Assembly: GCA_019009955.1 (NCBI GenBank)
Contig: CM032232.1
Coordinates: 53,507,001-53,571,000, forward strand
DNA length: 64,000 nt
From: Riptortus pedestris
Lineage: Eukaryota > Arthropoda > Insecta > Hemiptera > Alydidae
Direction of reading: 5' to 3'
This document shows, in pieces, positions 1 through 10,229 of this stretch. Position 1 is the first letter of the stretch; every line of letters begins with the position of its first letter. The notes below the pieces were generated by a model. That model was not told the DNA's origin and ran no database searches. It saw only the letters and a list, made by a program, of their open reading frames with translations. The position numbers were made by a program, and so were the translations under genes.

Positions 1-49
1 TACCTATATCCAATTTTACCAGATTCCTCTATTAAAGTTTTAGTCGTAA

Positions 50-530
50 GCGGATTTTAGAAAAACTTGTTCAAATGGATCCTACCCAGGATATTTCGAA
101 TATGTGTATATATTTGTTTACGCCCTAGTGATGGTATTTATTGCTTGATCGTTACAATACTGGATATATAGATGTCTTATGAAAAACTAAAGATGATGCT
201 TGTGGATGAATGAAATTGGGCCTGTGAGAAGGAAGGGGTCAGGAGGGGGGAATATCGAACATCCGAAGTAACTCCGCTATTATAAGGCGAACCGTATTCG
301 TACAAAATTGTATAGATTCAATCTTATTAGAAATTTAATTTCCAATAATGTTGTTAAATATATTTTTTACTTTATAGAGGGTATTAACTGAAATATTTGC
401 ATTCTTTAGTTTTCAGCCTTCATCAAACCCCCAACTCTACATGTCATATTAACAATGTGATATTATATCATGAACGACTTTATTCGAAGGAAGCTTAAAT
501 ATCAAATATAGTCTTATTGAACTTTGACTG
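50..530 (-). mobile_element. H element fragment, both termini missing
   Basis: In reverse orientation this reads as the H family body: the 'aaatggatcctacccaggat' block, a short TA/TG stretch, the 'tgatcgttac' block, a G-rich stretch near 230-255 and the 'tgtatagattcaatcttatt' block. No terminal palindrome and no GTCCGTC end is seen, so it is truncated on both sides. It is well diverged from the type copy at 5307-5978. Confidence 0.7.
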
Positions 531-1098
531 TGCAAATATTTTCGGTGCGACACATTTGAGGACAATAGAAAGGATCTTTAGGTCTCAAACAGCTTTATGT
601 ATGTATTCTCCTTTATTTAGAATTGCAGACGTTTCGCCCTCCTGGATATTAACAATGCTAAAAACAAACAGGGTAAACATTTTTTTTACTTACACTTTCA
701 CTCATTACTCTACATAATAGAAATCTCCTTTATTTTAATTTAGCCTTATCAGGAGGTGTGACATCATTATTTGAGATTTTATGTTCTAAACTAAACTAGA
801 AATAACTTGGTTACCATGAGTTGAATCGAAAACATTTATACAACCAATATTGGTGAAATTTTAATTTTCTTCTGATATTCTTTCATGCATTTTTCTCTGA
901 CTCGAGCATTTTCTGAGTCAATTTGTATTATTTTGGTTTCAGTCTTTTGACACTTTACCTTCTACACATCCGATTTAGTACTTCAGCCTATTAACATCTC
1001 ATGTTAAAGCAACATTTTAATTTCTGATTACAATAGCTTCTGCATGGGGGAGAAATAGAGAACAGATAGTAAAAAGAGTCCACCATTGCCTCTTTCCA
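531..1098. other. Stretch without recognisable feature
   Basis: AT-rich sequence between two H fragments. It could be the decayed interior of an H2 copy joining 50-530 to the terminus at 1100-1139, but I cannot align it convincingly. The open frame near 517-717 has no domain I recognise. Confidence 0.4.
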
Positions 1099-1099
1099 A

Positions 1100-1139
1100 C
1101 ACGTGGGAAATCTACTTACGCAGCGCCTGCGTGACAGAC
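1100..1139 (-). mobile_element. H element 5' terminus (isolated)
   Basis: Reverse complement of the H 5' end: 'acgtgggaaatct' followed by the hairpin 'cgcagcgcctgcg' and 'tgacagac'. Two substitutions weaken the hairpin. It may belong to the same insertion as 50-530. Confidence 0.75.
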
Positions 1140-1244
1140 GTTTTTTATGAGTTTATGATAGATAGGTTGAATCACTACAGCAATTGCATTCCCTGATAAT
1201 GTCTATCAAGTATATCAGATTAACGAAGATGACACTGGAAAGCT

Positions 1245-1945
1245 CTTTCTGTTGAGTTCAGAGCAGTGTGGGCGGCTGTGATAGCTCCGACGTTACCAGG
1301 GGTCTAGAGCAACGAGATTCTTTATCGTCGGTGGTTGTTTGACCTCACCTTTGAAGAGGCCATCCAGGGAATATAAACTAATCCTGATGCTTCCATATAC
1401 AACAGCCTAATACAACATGTGAGGCATGTCGGAAGTTCTGATATCGCTCCACCGCATTGGCTGGTGGTATGGAGGAACTTTGCAAGAGGATCATACGTCT
1501 TATAACTCTCAATAACTATGGATAAGACGAAATACCTGAGATGACCAAGGCAGACCAGATAGGCAGAGAATGCAGTCGATTTGGGGGAAGTTAACGGTTT
1601 CCTACTTGCACATCATTTGGGCTTCTGGGAGGAATGCTAACTGAGTGCACTAACATAGAAGGTGACAATAGAACTAGTATTTTAGCAGAGACCAGATGCT
1701 CCTATAAAGCTGTCCTGTCCAAGAACCTTTTTCGGATTGAAAACCTAACGAAATATGAAGCGGTTATTACTCCCTTGGTAATGTATGATAGTAAAACGCG
1801 GATTCACTCAAATGAAAATACGAGCGTGCTGCTGAAAAACATTTGGAGCTCTTAAGGAAACACAGGTGGTGCATCTGAAGCAATGCTAACTAATGGACTT
1901 GTTTGGCGAATTGTACGCTACCTGATCTATCAATGAAGTTGGTGC
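1245..1945 (+). pseudogene. Decayed non-LTR retrotransposon reverse transcriptase, C-terminal half
   Basis: Fragments in different frames follow the order of a LINE reverse transcriptase. Around 1310-1345 'QRDSLSSVV' resembles the family motif QGDxLSxLLF, continued after a frameshift by 'FDLTFEEAIQGI' (family LFNLALEKVI). A frame at 1634-1855 reads 'YEAVITPLVMYDSKTRI', matching the thumb-region motif LYKTLIRPVxxYGSETW. Further on (1895-1935) 'NGLVW' and 'ELYAT' match the GVWRxRxNxELYxLY tail. Stops and frameshifts make it non-functional. The motif set is that of the RTE/'endonuclease-reverse transcriptase' group, but the exact clade cannot be fixed by eye. It ends where the H copy at 1945 begins. 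Confidence 0.6.
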
Positions 1946-2400
1946 TGCACTAAGCAGATTTCCCACGCAACACACAGGTGATCTTATCTTACCATGCGTT
2001 CTCTATTTATAAATAAAACTTCGCTGAGTAGATGTGGAGGTTTACTAAAGGCTGTAAACAGAAAGTAGGAATATCTCACTTAATATTTGACACTTAATTT
2101 AGCTTCAAATAAGACGTTTCATGAGATATTCGCTAATTAGTTAAGTGAAATGACTAAAAGTGGGCGTTTACTCAAGCCTGATAATTAAAAATGGCAAACG
2201 TCTCTGTTAATATTCGTGCTAGAGAAAAAAATGGTATAGAACAACATAGAATATTAAATGCATTACAAGATGACGTACAATTTTTAATTCATAACAACGA
2301 TATTTTAAATTTCGATTTTCGCCCTTCTTAAGCTCTCCTCCCAATTGTCCGATTTCAGCCTTTAACGAAATTAATCTTTAGTTTTACATGAAATATATTT
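1945..2400 (+). mobile_element. H element, 3' truncated
   Basis: Starts within the 5' end ('actaagcagatttcccac'), lacking the hairpin itself, and continues through the 'ttctctatttata' and 'gggcgtttactcaagcctg' blocks to 'tccgatttcagcc'. It stops before the TA core, and no terminal palindrome follows. It abuts the LINE remnant on its left, so it probably inserted into it. Confidence 0.75.
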
Positions 2401-2719
2401 GTTTGCTAACGATTAAATAGAAATAGTGATCACCTGTGCAGTAACAGACTGCTAAAAGAATAGCATAGTAGGTGTCATATTTTATTCTCCATTACTCCTT
2501 TATAGGGAACATTCTTGAAAGTCAATATTTGTATGCGCATGTGTTTTTGATCGTCCGCACAAATATTAGTTCTTCTATACTTCTCTTAAACAAAGCTTAT
2601 TTCAGGAATTTATTTATTTTATCAACTCATTCTATTAGATAATAACAAACAGCTAATAAGGAAGTCATAGTTGTTAGAAACCAGGGTTGTTGAACTTTAT
2701 ATTTTTTAACTATGCCTTG
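2400..2719. other. Stretch without recognisable feature
   Basis: AT-rich sequence between an H copy and a LINE remnant. I see no domain, RNA gene or repeat. Confidence 0.4.
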
Positions 2720-2872
2720 ACAAGCGCTTGTAAGCCGAATGGAACAGAACGAGAATAAATATCCTAGTGGTATAGAAAGAAAAGTGAAGGGTCTAGCATA
2801 TGACGTGCATGGTTCTTTATGCACCAACTGGCAATCTGAACTCTATGAACTCTTGAAAAAAAGTCTGTTTGT
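2720..2872 (+). pseudogene. Second non-LTR retrotransposon remnant, region after the RT domain
   Basis: Reading from about 2735, 'EWNRTRINILVV' then, one frame over, 'IERKVKGLAYD' matches the family string ETWTLTKxDENxLLVFERKVLRxIYG. It is followed by 'WQSELYELL', the usual WRxRYNxELYELY. It covers the same protein region as the end of the 1245-1945 remnant, so it is a second copy and not its continuation. A frameshift and lack of flanking coding sequence mark it as dead. Confidence 0.55.
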
Positions 2873-2949
2873 TTCCTCTTCTAAAGGCGTAAGCAAACAG
2901 TTAAGATTGAGAAGTGGAGATTCTACTTCATTACACAAACAATTTTAAA

Positions 2950-3491
2950 ATACCCCATTAGAAAATGAAACCTGGGAGTATTTTTATTTTTTTAGGTATT
3001 TATCTGAGGCATAAATAAGCAAATTTAAAAGTTCTAAATGAGGCTAATGAAACGAACTTTTGTATACAAGCTATAATTAAAAGAAAGATAATCCTTATCG
3101 GGCAAAGTTTAAGACACTATGATTTCATTTCATATGAATTTCATCAAAAGTTCTAGTTTTACTGTTTATTATGCCGTTACTAGGTACCACTAAAACGCAC
3201 CTGTAAGTGCCAGTTTCAAGGTAAATTACAGTAAATTAAATTGTATTAGCTGTGTGGTTTTCTGGCTTGCTGGATAGATATGAGCTGGCAACTTTTTTGT
3301 TTTTGATTTTCAGATATTCGGTGCTTTGCCGATATTCAATATTTATCATCATAAAGATTAATATTCGTATGTGATTTTTGAAATAAGGAAAATAAATTAT
3401 ATATTAGAAGAATATGTGTGCGTGGGGTTCACGCAAAAGCGATTTCTAAACGATTAGATGGTAAATGAATTAATAGCTGAAAGTGACGAGA
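2950..3491. other. Stretch without recognisable feature
   Basis: AT-rich sequence ending at a SINE. Nothing recognised in either strand. Confidence 0.4.
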
Positions 3492-3689
3492 GGGGCTCAG
3501 CAAAGCTACTTGGGTTCAGGCGGTGGTATTTATCTCACTTGGTAATCCTAAAGTCGTGAATACGATTCTCATTAGGTGACCAATTCATTAAATAAAATCC
3601 TTATTCCCGCCCTGACTAGAAAAGGGTGGTTACCTTTAGATAACCCGTTCAAATTAGCCTTTGTAGCACGAAATGGACGTCAATAAAGG
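3492..3689 (+). mobile_element. SINE-L (tRNA-Leu-derived SINE)
   Basis: Starts 'ggggctcag' as the family does. A degraded B box is visible ('gaatacgattctcatt'). The tail block 'cctgactagaaaagggtgg' is followed by 'ggacgtcaataaagg'. Part of the body ('aggaatttatttagtgacgaa') is shortened. Confidence 0.8.
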
Positions 3690-3800
3690 TGAAGAGAAGA
3701 GTCATGAAACAAACTGCGCATACTAATAATTAACAATGAAAAAAGTATTAATACCTATTAAAAAAACGGTGGACATTTTCGTTTCAAATTATAATTTTCA

Positions 3801-3999
3801 GTGCCGGGCTTAGGTCACTTATAAGACTTGTAGCTCGAGTGTGTCGTTCTTAATTAATACACTTGGTAAACCGGGAGTCATGGGTTCGATTCCCACGTTT
3901 ATTTAGCAGCATATCCCTTAGCTATGAAAGCCTTAGCGACTTGTAGATTAACCGCCTCAATTAGCCATAGCAGTATAAAGTGGGCGTTAATTGATAGTA
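3801..3999 (+). mobile_element. SINE-L, diverged head
   Basis: The tRNA-like head has an intact B box ('gggttcgattcccacg', 3887-3902) and the variable-arm region 'acttggtaaaccggg'. The tail is compressed but keeps 'caattagccatagcag' and 'gtgggcgttaat'. It is separate from the copy at 3492. Confidence 0.75.
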
Positions 4000-4861
4000 T
4001 CAACTGTCATTTCCAGTTCAAAAAATAAGTTAACCGGTCTATTAAATGTTTTAAATTGCTTAAAAAGGTTATCGGAGTGACATCCTCATTAAGACCTAAA
4101 AGTTACGATTTGAAGGTTCAACTATCAAATTCTTTAGATATTATTTCCATTCTTTCTAGGCAAATTCATGATGTTTATTACTCCTTTATACGTATTCCCA
4201 AAAATCTTAAAGTCAAATGCTTTTTTTGATGAAATCGTTGTGCTTTTAGAAAATTTCAGTAATCTTAACCCTTTTCAATTAGCGGCAGTAGCATAAAGTT
4301 GACTTTAATAAATACTTACCTTATGAAATACTCGTACGTATTCTTTATTTGTTTCATAAAAGAAGAGAATAAGCTTTTCATACAATGTGCTTGCCAGAGA
4401 AATAATAAACAACCTAACAGAATATCTGGTTGTGTAATCAAAGGAATCTACCTGTCTATATCTTGTTTGAAGTTTGATTTGTGTACGGGGGAGTAAGCAA
4501 ACAAGAGATACTGAATCCATCATGATCACACAGGATGCCAGGAGTTAATTCTTTCCAAACAGTTTTAGAAACTATTGAGATTAGTAAATGGTAAATAGTG
4601 AAGAGATAAAGATTTAAATTAAATAAAACAACGTAAGGTTCACTTAGAAATCTACAGATATAAACCACATCCACGAATGACAATTGTAACTATTGACATG
4701 TTTTTAAAATGACATGCTTCCGAACGTTATTTTAAAGAAGGAACTGCATTTTTCTGTAGTCTTACCAGTAGGAATCCAGTAAAGGAACTTGGCGAAGAAC
4801 AATCATTGTTCTGGCCGACATAGAGTAAACAAAAATAAGAAATTCTGCTTCAGAATTAGAA
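4000..4861. other. AT-rich stretch with one SINE tail
   Basis: Only a short SINE-L 3' tail at 4268-4314 ('ttttcaattagcggcagtag') is recognised here. Overlapping open frames on both strands at 4299-4683 have no codon or domain signature. Confidence 0.5.
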
Positions 4862-4950
4862 AGTCGGTCACGCAGGGGCTGCGTTAGCTAAGCAGATCTC
4901 CCAAGTGCTAGTATGAGTCTATTGATTCGTTCTCTATATTTTCTTCTATT
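4862..4950 (+). mobile_element. H element 5' end only
   Basis: 'gtcggtcacgcaggggctgcg' with the intact hairpin, then 'taagcagatctcccaagtg'. It breaks into SINE-L sequence about 90 bp in. Confidence 0.8.
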
Positions 4951-4952
4951 GA

Positions 4953-5080
4953 ATTTATTTAGTGACGAACTCACGGTTAAATAAAGCCCTTAGTCCTACC
5001 CTAGGTAAAAGAGGGTTGCAATCTTTGGCGAACCAGTCCCACTAATTAGCCTTAGTGGCAGGAAATGGACGTTAATAAAT
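4953..5080 (+). mobile_element. SINE-L, 3' portion
   Basis: 'gaatttatttagtgacgaac', 'aaataaagcccttagtccta' and 'ggacgttaataaatag' are the SINE-L body and tail. The tRNA head is absent and is replaced by H 5' sequence. Confidence 0.8.
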
Positions 5081-5306
5081 AGCAACAACAATTAAAAATT
5101 TTCAGCTGGAAGGAAGGTTAAGTTAGTGTATTAGAATATAGATAACACACAAGGAAACAGAATATTTAGTTGACAAATTTGAATAGTTCTAGTATTTCAG
5201 TTGAAATATACAGGGAGAAAGTTAATGAATAATGTGGAAAATTTGGAATTAAGTAGTTAATGTGAGTTGGTATTTCACTATGTTTCTTTAAAATTAAAAA
5301 AAAAAA

Positions 5307-5777
5307 GTCCGTCACGCAGGGGCTGCGTAAACTAAGCAGATTTCCCAAGTGAAGTTTTACAATAGAGAAATATGCCTAATAATAAAAGTAGTAGTAACCT
5401 ATTCGCGAGGACGAATAGTTAGGGAAACGGCCGCACTAGCGCTCGGCGGAAACTCCCGAACATAGCCAACTCCTGCCGACCACACACTCAATACAAATGC
5501 AAATATCTCGGTTAATATTCAAGATACAGAATACATGTATAGAACAATATTTATAGTAAATTTAATTTGAAATAAGATTGGTTCTATACAATTTTTTCAT
5601 CCGACGTATGGAAACGGAGATATTTCGAATTTTCGAAAATCCCTCCTCTAAACCCCCCTCCCACTGGTCGGATTTCAGCCATTAACGAGCTTGATCTTTC
5701 TTTTTACATAGAACGATTAAATATGAAGTTTGGTAACGATCAAACAAAAATTGCGACCGCTAGAGCGTTAACAGATA

Positions 5778-5856
<79 letters not shown>

Positions 5857-5978
5857 TTGAACGGACCTCATTTTCATCATCTCCTGGGTAGGATCGATGG
5901 ACATTTGAGGAAATTTTTCAAAACTCGCGTCATGAGGACGACCTCAATAGCTGATTTCCCTTAAGGGAAATCTGCTAA
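5307..5978 (+). mobile_element. H element, full length (type copy, subfamily H1)
   Basis: Both ends are present. Left: GTCCGTC, hairpin ACGCAG-GGG-CTGCGT (5314-5328), then AGCAGATTTCCC (5335-5346). Right: palindrome GATTTCCCTTAAGGGAAATC (5953-5972) followed by TGCTAA, so GGGAAATCTGCT (5965-5976) is the left 12-mer inverted. A (TA)n tract at 5778-5851 separates a 5' body, with a GC-richer block at 5400-5500, from a 3' body ('cctgggtaggatcgatgg'). It is preceded by an A-run. There is no protein. Subterminal inverted repeats, a hairpin before CTAA and a simple-repeat core are HINE (Helentron-derived non-autonomous) traits; the assignment is inferred. Confidence 0.85.
5778..5851. repeat. (TA)n microsatellite in H element
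   Basis: Uninterrupted TA dinucleotides at the fixed internal position of the family. Length differs widely between copies. Confidence 0.95.
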
Positions 5979-6330
5979 TATGTTATTTATTAACAATAGT
6001 TTATCACCCTATTTTTGAAGGATCAGACTAAGTGAATTCCTTGTGTAGGAATCGAGACCAGGACTACAATTTACTAAAGCCATCTTCTTATTTTCATAGA
6101 AAAATGAGAATATATCTTACGGGATGCTATTAAGTATTATGTCACTAGATTTCGGATATTTCCGTGAGACAACACTATGAATAAAGTGGGACTTATTTAA
6201 TTTTCTAATTATTAATGAAATTCAATCGGAGGAATAGTTAAGATAATTTTATTGAACAAGTAACATATGTATCATCCAATTTTATCCTATCCATTTAAAA
6301 GAGGACGTATAATATTAATTACTACAAGGC
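5979..6330. other. Stretch without recognisable feature
   Basis: AT-rich sequence with no repeat or gene recognised. It precedes the possible exon pair. Confidence 0.4.
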
Positions 6331-6347
6331 GCTTTGACCGTGAATGA

Positions 6348-6861
6348 TATAGGCTTCTGCCACTCTCTTGGTTTATTCGCTGCGGTCATCATCAAAGACC
6401 TCCATTTTTGGAATCCGGGACCATTCCTCCTCCGAGCACCAGAGGGATTACCATACAACATATTTCAAAAAGTCTGTCAGATTTCATTAGTCAAGTTGAC
6501 CCAAACGTTGTTAAGGCTCTGTTACTAATATCAGCTAAGGAAACATTATGTTCTGCCAAGGAGCTTCTTCGTCGCTACCGTCAAGAGCAATTTACCCTAT
6601 CCTCATTCTATACAACAGTTGCATTGATATTTAATACAGGTACTTTCAATCATTATTCACACTTGAACCGTGTTTACCCTTATTCATTTAAAATGACTCT
6701 TGATATAAAGATAAAAGTAACTTTCTTTTCTAGATGACTGAGCTTCTTGAAGATGAGCTTAAAACAGTTCCTCCTGTATGGGATAATATCATTCCCTGCT
6801 GCAGTGTTGGTCATGGCGACTGCTTGGTTACTTCAGCAAGTCTTGGAGAGAGCTATAGACT
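6348..6861 (+). CDS. Possible two-exon gene fragment, function unknown
   Basis: A frame open from 6348 runs to a good donor (ACAG|GTACTT, GT at 6640). It ends in a protein-like stretch with 'SQVDPNVVKALLLISAKE' and 'AKELLRRYRQEQFTLSSFY'. After a 94-bp gap, a pyrimidine-rich acceptor (ttcttttctag, AG at 6732-6733) opens a second frame starting 'MTELLEDELKTVPPVWDN', which ends at another donor (ACTG|GTAAAC, GT at 6862). The phases do not match: exon 1 leaves one base, and exon 2 is open only in phase 0 (a stop arises otherwise). A weaker donor at 6618 would restore phase. This may be a broken gene copy or chance. The sequence is less AT-rich than its surroundings. I recognise no domain. Confidence 0.3.
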
Positions 6862-7189
6862 GGTAAACACATTTTAAATCAACAGACTACGAAACCCCTG
6901 AGTGAACTACACGTGGTTTTTAGTGAGAAGACGTTTGACGAGCATGTACATAACTTAAACTAACGTGGTTCTTTGTTCACTTCTCTTCGGATAGAACAGA
7001 GTTCTGTATATTCATTTTCTAAGTATCCCCCTTAATAGCCCAAGACGAGTTCCTTTGTGAATGTAGTGAAAGTTCAGCTCACCGAACTTGGAATAATTTT
7101 GTCGGGACAGTCTTGTATCTTGAAACAAGGATATTCTGCCCGAACAAGTCCACTCGGAGGGGCTTTGTAACACTTTAATGGCTGGCATA
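6862..7189. other. Stretch without recognisable feature
   Basis: Follows the possible second exon. No further exon-like frame or repeat was found before the H fragment at 7190. Confidence 0.4.
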
Positions 7190-7400
7190 ACACTTTAATT
7201 ATCTCATGTCAGCATATATTCTCTATTTTTATGGGCATATGTGGGCGGACAATAATCAATCTTAATTGACTTCTTCAGACAACGTATTTCTCATCGAGTA
7301 AAGATTTGTTGAAAATAATATTGGGTATTTAAGTTTGGTATAAGGCGTTTCATGATATAATCGCTTCTTCTTAAAGTGCGATGACTAAAAGTGGGGGTTT
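7190..7400 (+). mobile_element. H element fragment
   Basis: 'atctcatgtcagcatatatt' with 'ctctatttttatg', then 'ttgggtatttaag' and 'gtttcatgatataatcgctt' are H2 interior blocks. No terminus lies on the left. Confidence 0.65.
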
Positions 7401-7434
7401 ATTGAATTAAATTGGAAAATAAAAAAGTGAAAAA

Positions 7435-7472
7435 AGGCCGTCACGCAAGGGCTGCGTAAAGCTCATAGAATT
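7435..7472 (+). mobile_element. H element 5' end only
   Basis: 'ggccgtcacgcaagggctgcg' followed by 'taaagctcatag'. The hairpin is kept, and homology stops within 40 bp. Confidence 0.75.
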
Positions 7473-8139
7473 AATTAATATGTAACTATACGGTTGGAAA
7501 AATGTATTCCTTTTACAGATAATTACTACGTTATTAGTTTAAAATAAAGTAATTCTAAGAACATTCTTTGTTATGTTGATGTTTCTTGAGCTACACATTA
7601 TTTGGATTCATTCAAGAATTTTGGAATTATTTCGTTTTAATTAATTTTTTTAAATTTATTATTTTTTTTTTCGGAGTCCATCTCTTTCCCCGTAGACTTG
7701 TTCAAAGATAAGTTTGTGGCCTACAACCTTTAAATCACAGCGTTTTTCAATAAAACGTGCTTTTTCTGAAATAAATATTTGTGCATTTTACGGCTAACAA
7801 ATGCGCCAAATAGAAACATTAAACGATATAAACTCGTTTTAGAATCTGATTTTCTACAAGAATCCGCCATAAAAAGAATGATATTCCATTGGAAATTCCA
7901 AAATTTTGGTGGCTGGAACTCATTTGTACGTGCGTTATTGATATATTGGTTATGAGGATTACAAACACATTTGATGGCCTTGTACAAACACCATTAATAT
8001 GATACATTGGCTCAACTGAGTCAGAACTGTGATTAAGTTTTCATGGTTTGTACAGGAAGTCATGATGCTCCCCACTGTTTGTGACATCCTAATACAAAGA
8101 ATTCTTCTACTTTATTCAGGCAGATCCTCAATTGATACA
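7473..8139. other. Stretch without recognisable feature
   Basis: AT-rich. Overlapping reverse-strand frames at 7730-8007 show no domain. Confidence 0.4.
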
Positions 8140-8370
8140 TGATACTTGAGTAGTGCTGTGAGTGTGACAGCTCCTCGGAATGACTAACGATTATGACTGT
8201 CTTAGATCCCGTCCAGAGGCAGACTGGCACAGGGTGAACTGACCCCAGAGAGACAACCGGGGTAGAATGGGGACAACTGGGGAATCTACTAGAGACAATT
8301 CATTATAGGTCCTCCTTGGTTAACTGGGGTTGTAACTAGAGTCTGATTACACGAGTCACTTCACCCTTTT
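8140..8370 (+). mobile_element. SINE-B-like repeat, body only
   Basis: Shares an ordered block with 11635-11800: 'atgactaacgattatgact', 'gatcccgtcc', 'cacagggtgac'-like text and 'tggttaactggggttgtaac'. It is GC-richer than its surroundings. The tRNA-like head seen in the 11462 copy is not recognisable here. Confidence 0.55.
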
Positions 8371-9336
8371 CGGGGCGGCTAATGGTATCAAGTTCTACAA
8401 TGCCGACAGACAGAAAAAAAAAACTTGAGTAGCCATCAGTGAAGTGGATAGACGTCTAACGAGTAAAGATCATGTAGTGAGCAGTGTTTCAAGTTCAACC
8501 ACAGGGGTCTCTTCCATCTCTTCCAACTTATGTTGCAGTTATTATTAATTTTTAATACTCTCTAGGCACATAACAAATACCAGAAGTGTCAGAAATTAAA
8601 TAGCATTGACAAGATTGATTGATATTTTGTGACAAGTATTTTGTTATTTTTTAGATTATAAGACGTTTAATATTTCAAGATGTCGTTACAGGTACGATGG
8701 AGTCTACCCGTAGAGCGAGAAATGGTCATATCATGGGGAATTAAATAAATTATTAATCATGTACTATTTTTTTTTTAATTATTGGAGTTAATGGTTGCAC
8801 TTTCAGAGGGGCCAAACTCACATGACACTTTACTACTGACTTCTTTATCTTCAAAATGTAAGAGGCAAGTCAATTTCAGATTAGTAATAAGTACATTAGT
8901 TTTTTTTAATTTCTTGGGCGATTAAAGATAACTTGGCCGATATAGGTTTTAGAGGAAGCTTTAATAAATGTTGAGTACAAAAATGAACAGAGTATTACAT
9001 TGAAGACTTGGATCTGTACTGAATAATAATTGTAGTTTTACAGTTGTAGTCTTCAACCGTAGGTAGCTACTACAGAATTATTAAAATTTAATATTTTTAT
9101 CTAATAAATAATTATAGAATTTCTAATATCAGCCTAACTATGTCAGTGATGCATGTTGCACAACCAGACGTCATATAATGAAAGACTGGGGTGTTCTAAT
9201 CGTAAGCAATTTGCCTGATTAAAGACGCTTAGTTGAATATGATAATATATGATGGCTAATGGCAATCATTAGGCAGTCTACTGGTGGGGAGCTCTCAAGG
9301 GTTTAGCCATTCCCGATGTCTGTATTACCGTTGGGT
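8371..9336. other. Stretch without recognisable feature
   Basis: AT-rich sequence between a SINE-like repeat and an H copy. No gene, RNA or repeat recognised. Confidence 0.4.
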
Positions 9337-9984
9337 TTAGAAGATTTTCCTTAGGAAAATCTGCTATTGAGGTCGTACTCGTGGTGGGATTTTCAAAAAA
9401 TGTCTTCAAAAGCCCTTCGATCCTACCTAGTGGATGACAAAAATGAGGTAAGTTCAAAATGATATATATATATATGTGTGTGTATATATATGCAATTTGT
9501 CTGTTAACGCTCTCTAGAGGTCGTAATATTTGTCTGATCGTTACCAAACTCAAAACTTAAACATTTTATGTAAAAATAAAGGCGAAGTTCGTTAACGGCT
9601 AAAATTCAACCAGTGGGAGGGGGGGGGGTTAGATGGGAGGAATTTCGAAACGTCTTATCTCCGTTATTATGCTTCGGATTGTATAGGACCAATCTTCGAA
9701 TGCAAATGTAATGTTCTATAAATGTAGTTTTGTAGACTTTTGTAGACACTATCTTGATCTTATTAACCAAAATTAATGCATTTTTTAGTTTTCGGCCATC
9801 AGTAAGAAAGACCCTCACTCCTACTCATGTCATATTAGCAAACAACTGTTATATTATGAAGAACTTTATTTGAAGGCTAAATGCCAAATATAACCCTCAT
9901 TGAACTTTTACGTTTTGAGATAATCGCAAATACGTGACGCACGTGGGAAATCTGCTTAGGTATTACAGTTCCTGCGTGACGGAC
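9337..9984 (-). mobile_element. H element, full length
   Basis: The 3' terminus reads 'ttagaagattttccttagg' and the palindrome keeps pairing (GATTTTCC/GGAAAATC), suggesting compensatory change. The core is TA/TG mixed (9462-9495). The 5' terminus is complete at 9945-9984, but its hairpin is degraded to 'acagttcctgcg'. The T-run immediately right is the usual target. Confidence 0.85.
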
Positions 9985-10012
9985 TTTTCTCTACTTGGAG
10001 AGAGAAAAAGAC

Positions 10013-10207
10013 GTCCAATTCTTCACAAATGTTTTTATTTCAGACCTAAGCGCTTTCGAAGACTATTGTCTTCGTCTTCAGAGATACTTGCATTGAGTCA
10101 CTTGCCGTCTTTCCCAATGAGCGCATGCAAGTACCTCTGAAGATGGATACAATAGTCTTCGAAAGCGTTTAGAGATGAAATAAAAACATTTGTGAAGAAT
10201 TGGACAT
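10013..10207. repeat. Long inverted repeat, arms about 80 bp
   Basis: Arms 10013-10093 and 10126-10207 are reverse complements over most of their length. For example, 'cgctttcgaagactattgt' (10051-10069) pairs with 'acaatagtcttcgaaagcg', and 'ttcacaaatgtttttatttc' with its complement at 10178-10197. The spacer is about 30 bp. The outer end of each arm is the tail of a Penelope-like hammerhead unit, so two such tails are arranged head to head. Confidence 0.85.
10054..10081 (-). ncRNA. Hammerhead-like half core in inverted repeat
   Basis: On the minus strand: CTGAAGA, one C, GAAGAC-AATA-GTCTTC (6-bp helix), then GAAA. CUGANGA, helix II and GAAA are the conserved catalytic side of a hammerhead ribozyme. 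Helices I and III and a cleavage triplet are not established. The opposite arm (10137-10164, plus strand) has the same motif with helix II broken. Confidence 0.5.
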
Positions 10208-10229
10208 CCACAATATTCTTCACTTCTCA

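Noticed and set aside
3800..3905. Possible functional tRNA-Leu gene
   Set aside because: The Leu-like head with B box continues into the SINE-L body and tail, and the acceptor stem does not close. The same applies to the other SINE-L heads.
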